Below are positions 63,926-64,000 of a stretch of DNA of 64,000 nucleotides, one piece after another. The notes beneath the pieces are model-generated. The model had not been told where the DNA came from and did not search any database. It worked only from the letters and a program-made list of their open reading frames with translations. Made by a program: the position numbers and the translations under genes. Where the stretch lies: positions 34,245,045 to 34,309,044 of the forward strand of contig OY282558.1 of NCBI GenBank assembly GCA_958295665.1, written 5' to 3'. The stretch's first letter is position 1. Each line of letters opens with the position of its first letter. The stretch comes from Tipula vernalis (Eukaryota > Arthropoda > Insecta > Diptera > Tipulidae).

Positions 63926-64000
63926 AAATGCCCGTTGGTATGACAATTACAGGTCTCAACACCTATTGATAGAGGCATCAGTCATCGAAATCAAAGCACA
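63926..64000 (+). repeat. Partial A monomer cut by the window end
   Basis: The first 75 bp of an A monomer. Within it GGTATG is combined with CTCAAC, CATCAGTCATCG replaces CATCAATCATCG and AAATCAAAGCAC replaces AAATCGGAGCAC. That is three private changes in 75 bp, more than in any similar stretch to the left. The array continues past the window. Confidence 0.9.

Larger units (their letters stand above)
1..64000 (+). repeat. Satellite DNA array of ~180-bp (A) and ~140-bp (B) monomers
   Basis: Every stretch of the window is built from one satellite monomer repeated head to tail in one orientation, roughly 390 copies by hand count. Each monomer ends in GAGCGATCT, which I use as the unit boundary. 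The shared body runs through GATAGAG, AAATCGGA, CAATTGCAGATTTTCG, a T-run, ATTATG, TTCAGGTGATTTTCC and the hairpin TTTCTAC-GAAATGT-GTAGAAA. Type A is usually 180 bp (179 with common 1-base losses) and type B 140 bp. There is no gap, no interrupting unrelated DNA and no strand switch. I do not recognise the family. The size range, A+T richness and multi-level higher-order organisation are typical of eukaryotic centromeric or pericentromeric satellites; the location is inferred, not shown. Confidence 0.98.

Noticed and set aside
1..64000. CRISPR array
   Set aside because: The repeats are directly adjacent 140-180-bp monomers without unique spacers, and no cas genes are present.
1..64000. Transposable element or viral insertion inside the array
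   Set aside because: Every segment could be assigned to an A or B monomer; I saw no terminal repeats, target-site duplications or foreign sequence.

Overview
The whole 64 kb window is one uninterrupted, head-to-tail satellite DNA array. I found no single-copy DNA, gene, RNA gene, transposon or inverted segment. By hand count it holds roughly 390 monomers, all in the same orientation. There are two monomer classes. Type A is about 180 bp and type B about 140 bp. They share the same body and 3' half. A carries an extra 39-bp module just after the GATCT that ends the previous monomer, plus one more T in an internal T-run. A monomer is about 34% G+C (62 of 180 bases in one type A unit) and CpG is not depleted (7 per 180 bp, about 1.3 times expectation). 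This points to a eukaryote without strong germline CpG methylation; an insect or other invertebrate pericentromere or centromere is my best guess. I do not recognise the satellite as a named family and cannot place the species.

Layout. (1) 1-9011: a very homogeneous higher-order repeat (HOR) of 680 bp, A1-A2-A3-B. Eight perfect-register copies lie at 357-5796, with only two base differences found by eye, followed by copies with whole monomers gained or lost. (2) 9012-16157: mixed A/B order with two islands of the 680-bp HOR, both carrying a 5-bp deletion in the B hairpin. (3) 16158-21492: AB-dimer-rich blocks duplicated at 2918 bp, including an 820-bp A-B-A-B-A tandem pair. (4) 21493-27225: a second HOR of 819 bp, A-A-B-A'-B, six full copies plus a partial seventh and one extra dimer. 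(5) 27226-about 36,620: a 4769-bp tandem segmental duplication. (6) 36,445-45,156: more diverged monomers, an eight-fold 320-bp AB dimer run, chimeric monomers, and a 1459-bp block repeated 5795 bp away. (7) 44,517-56,207: nested duplications at offsets of 1356, 3840 and 4788 bp. (8) 56,208-64,000: the most degenerate part, with scattered substitutions, B-B neighbours and A/B chimeras.

Nothing here works as a gene set. The window records satellite evolution: recent homogenisation on the left, older and less homogenised sequence on the right. Three HOR architectures (680, 819/820 and about 4770-4790 bp) are built from the same two monomers. Monomer lengths near nucleosome size, a dyad-symmetric hairpin in every monomer and multi-level HORs fit a centromeric or pericentromeric role, but that is inference. 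All open reading frames are short products of the repeat, and several need a TTG start; none is annotated as a gene.
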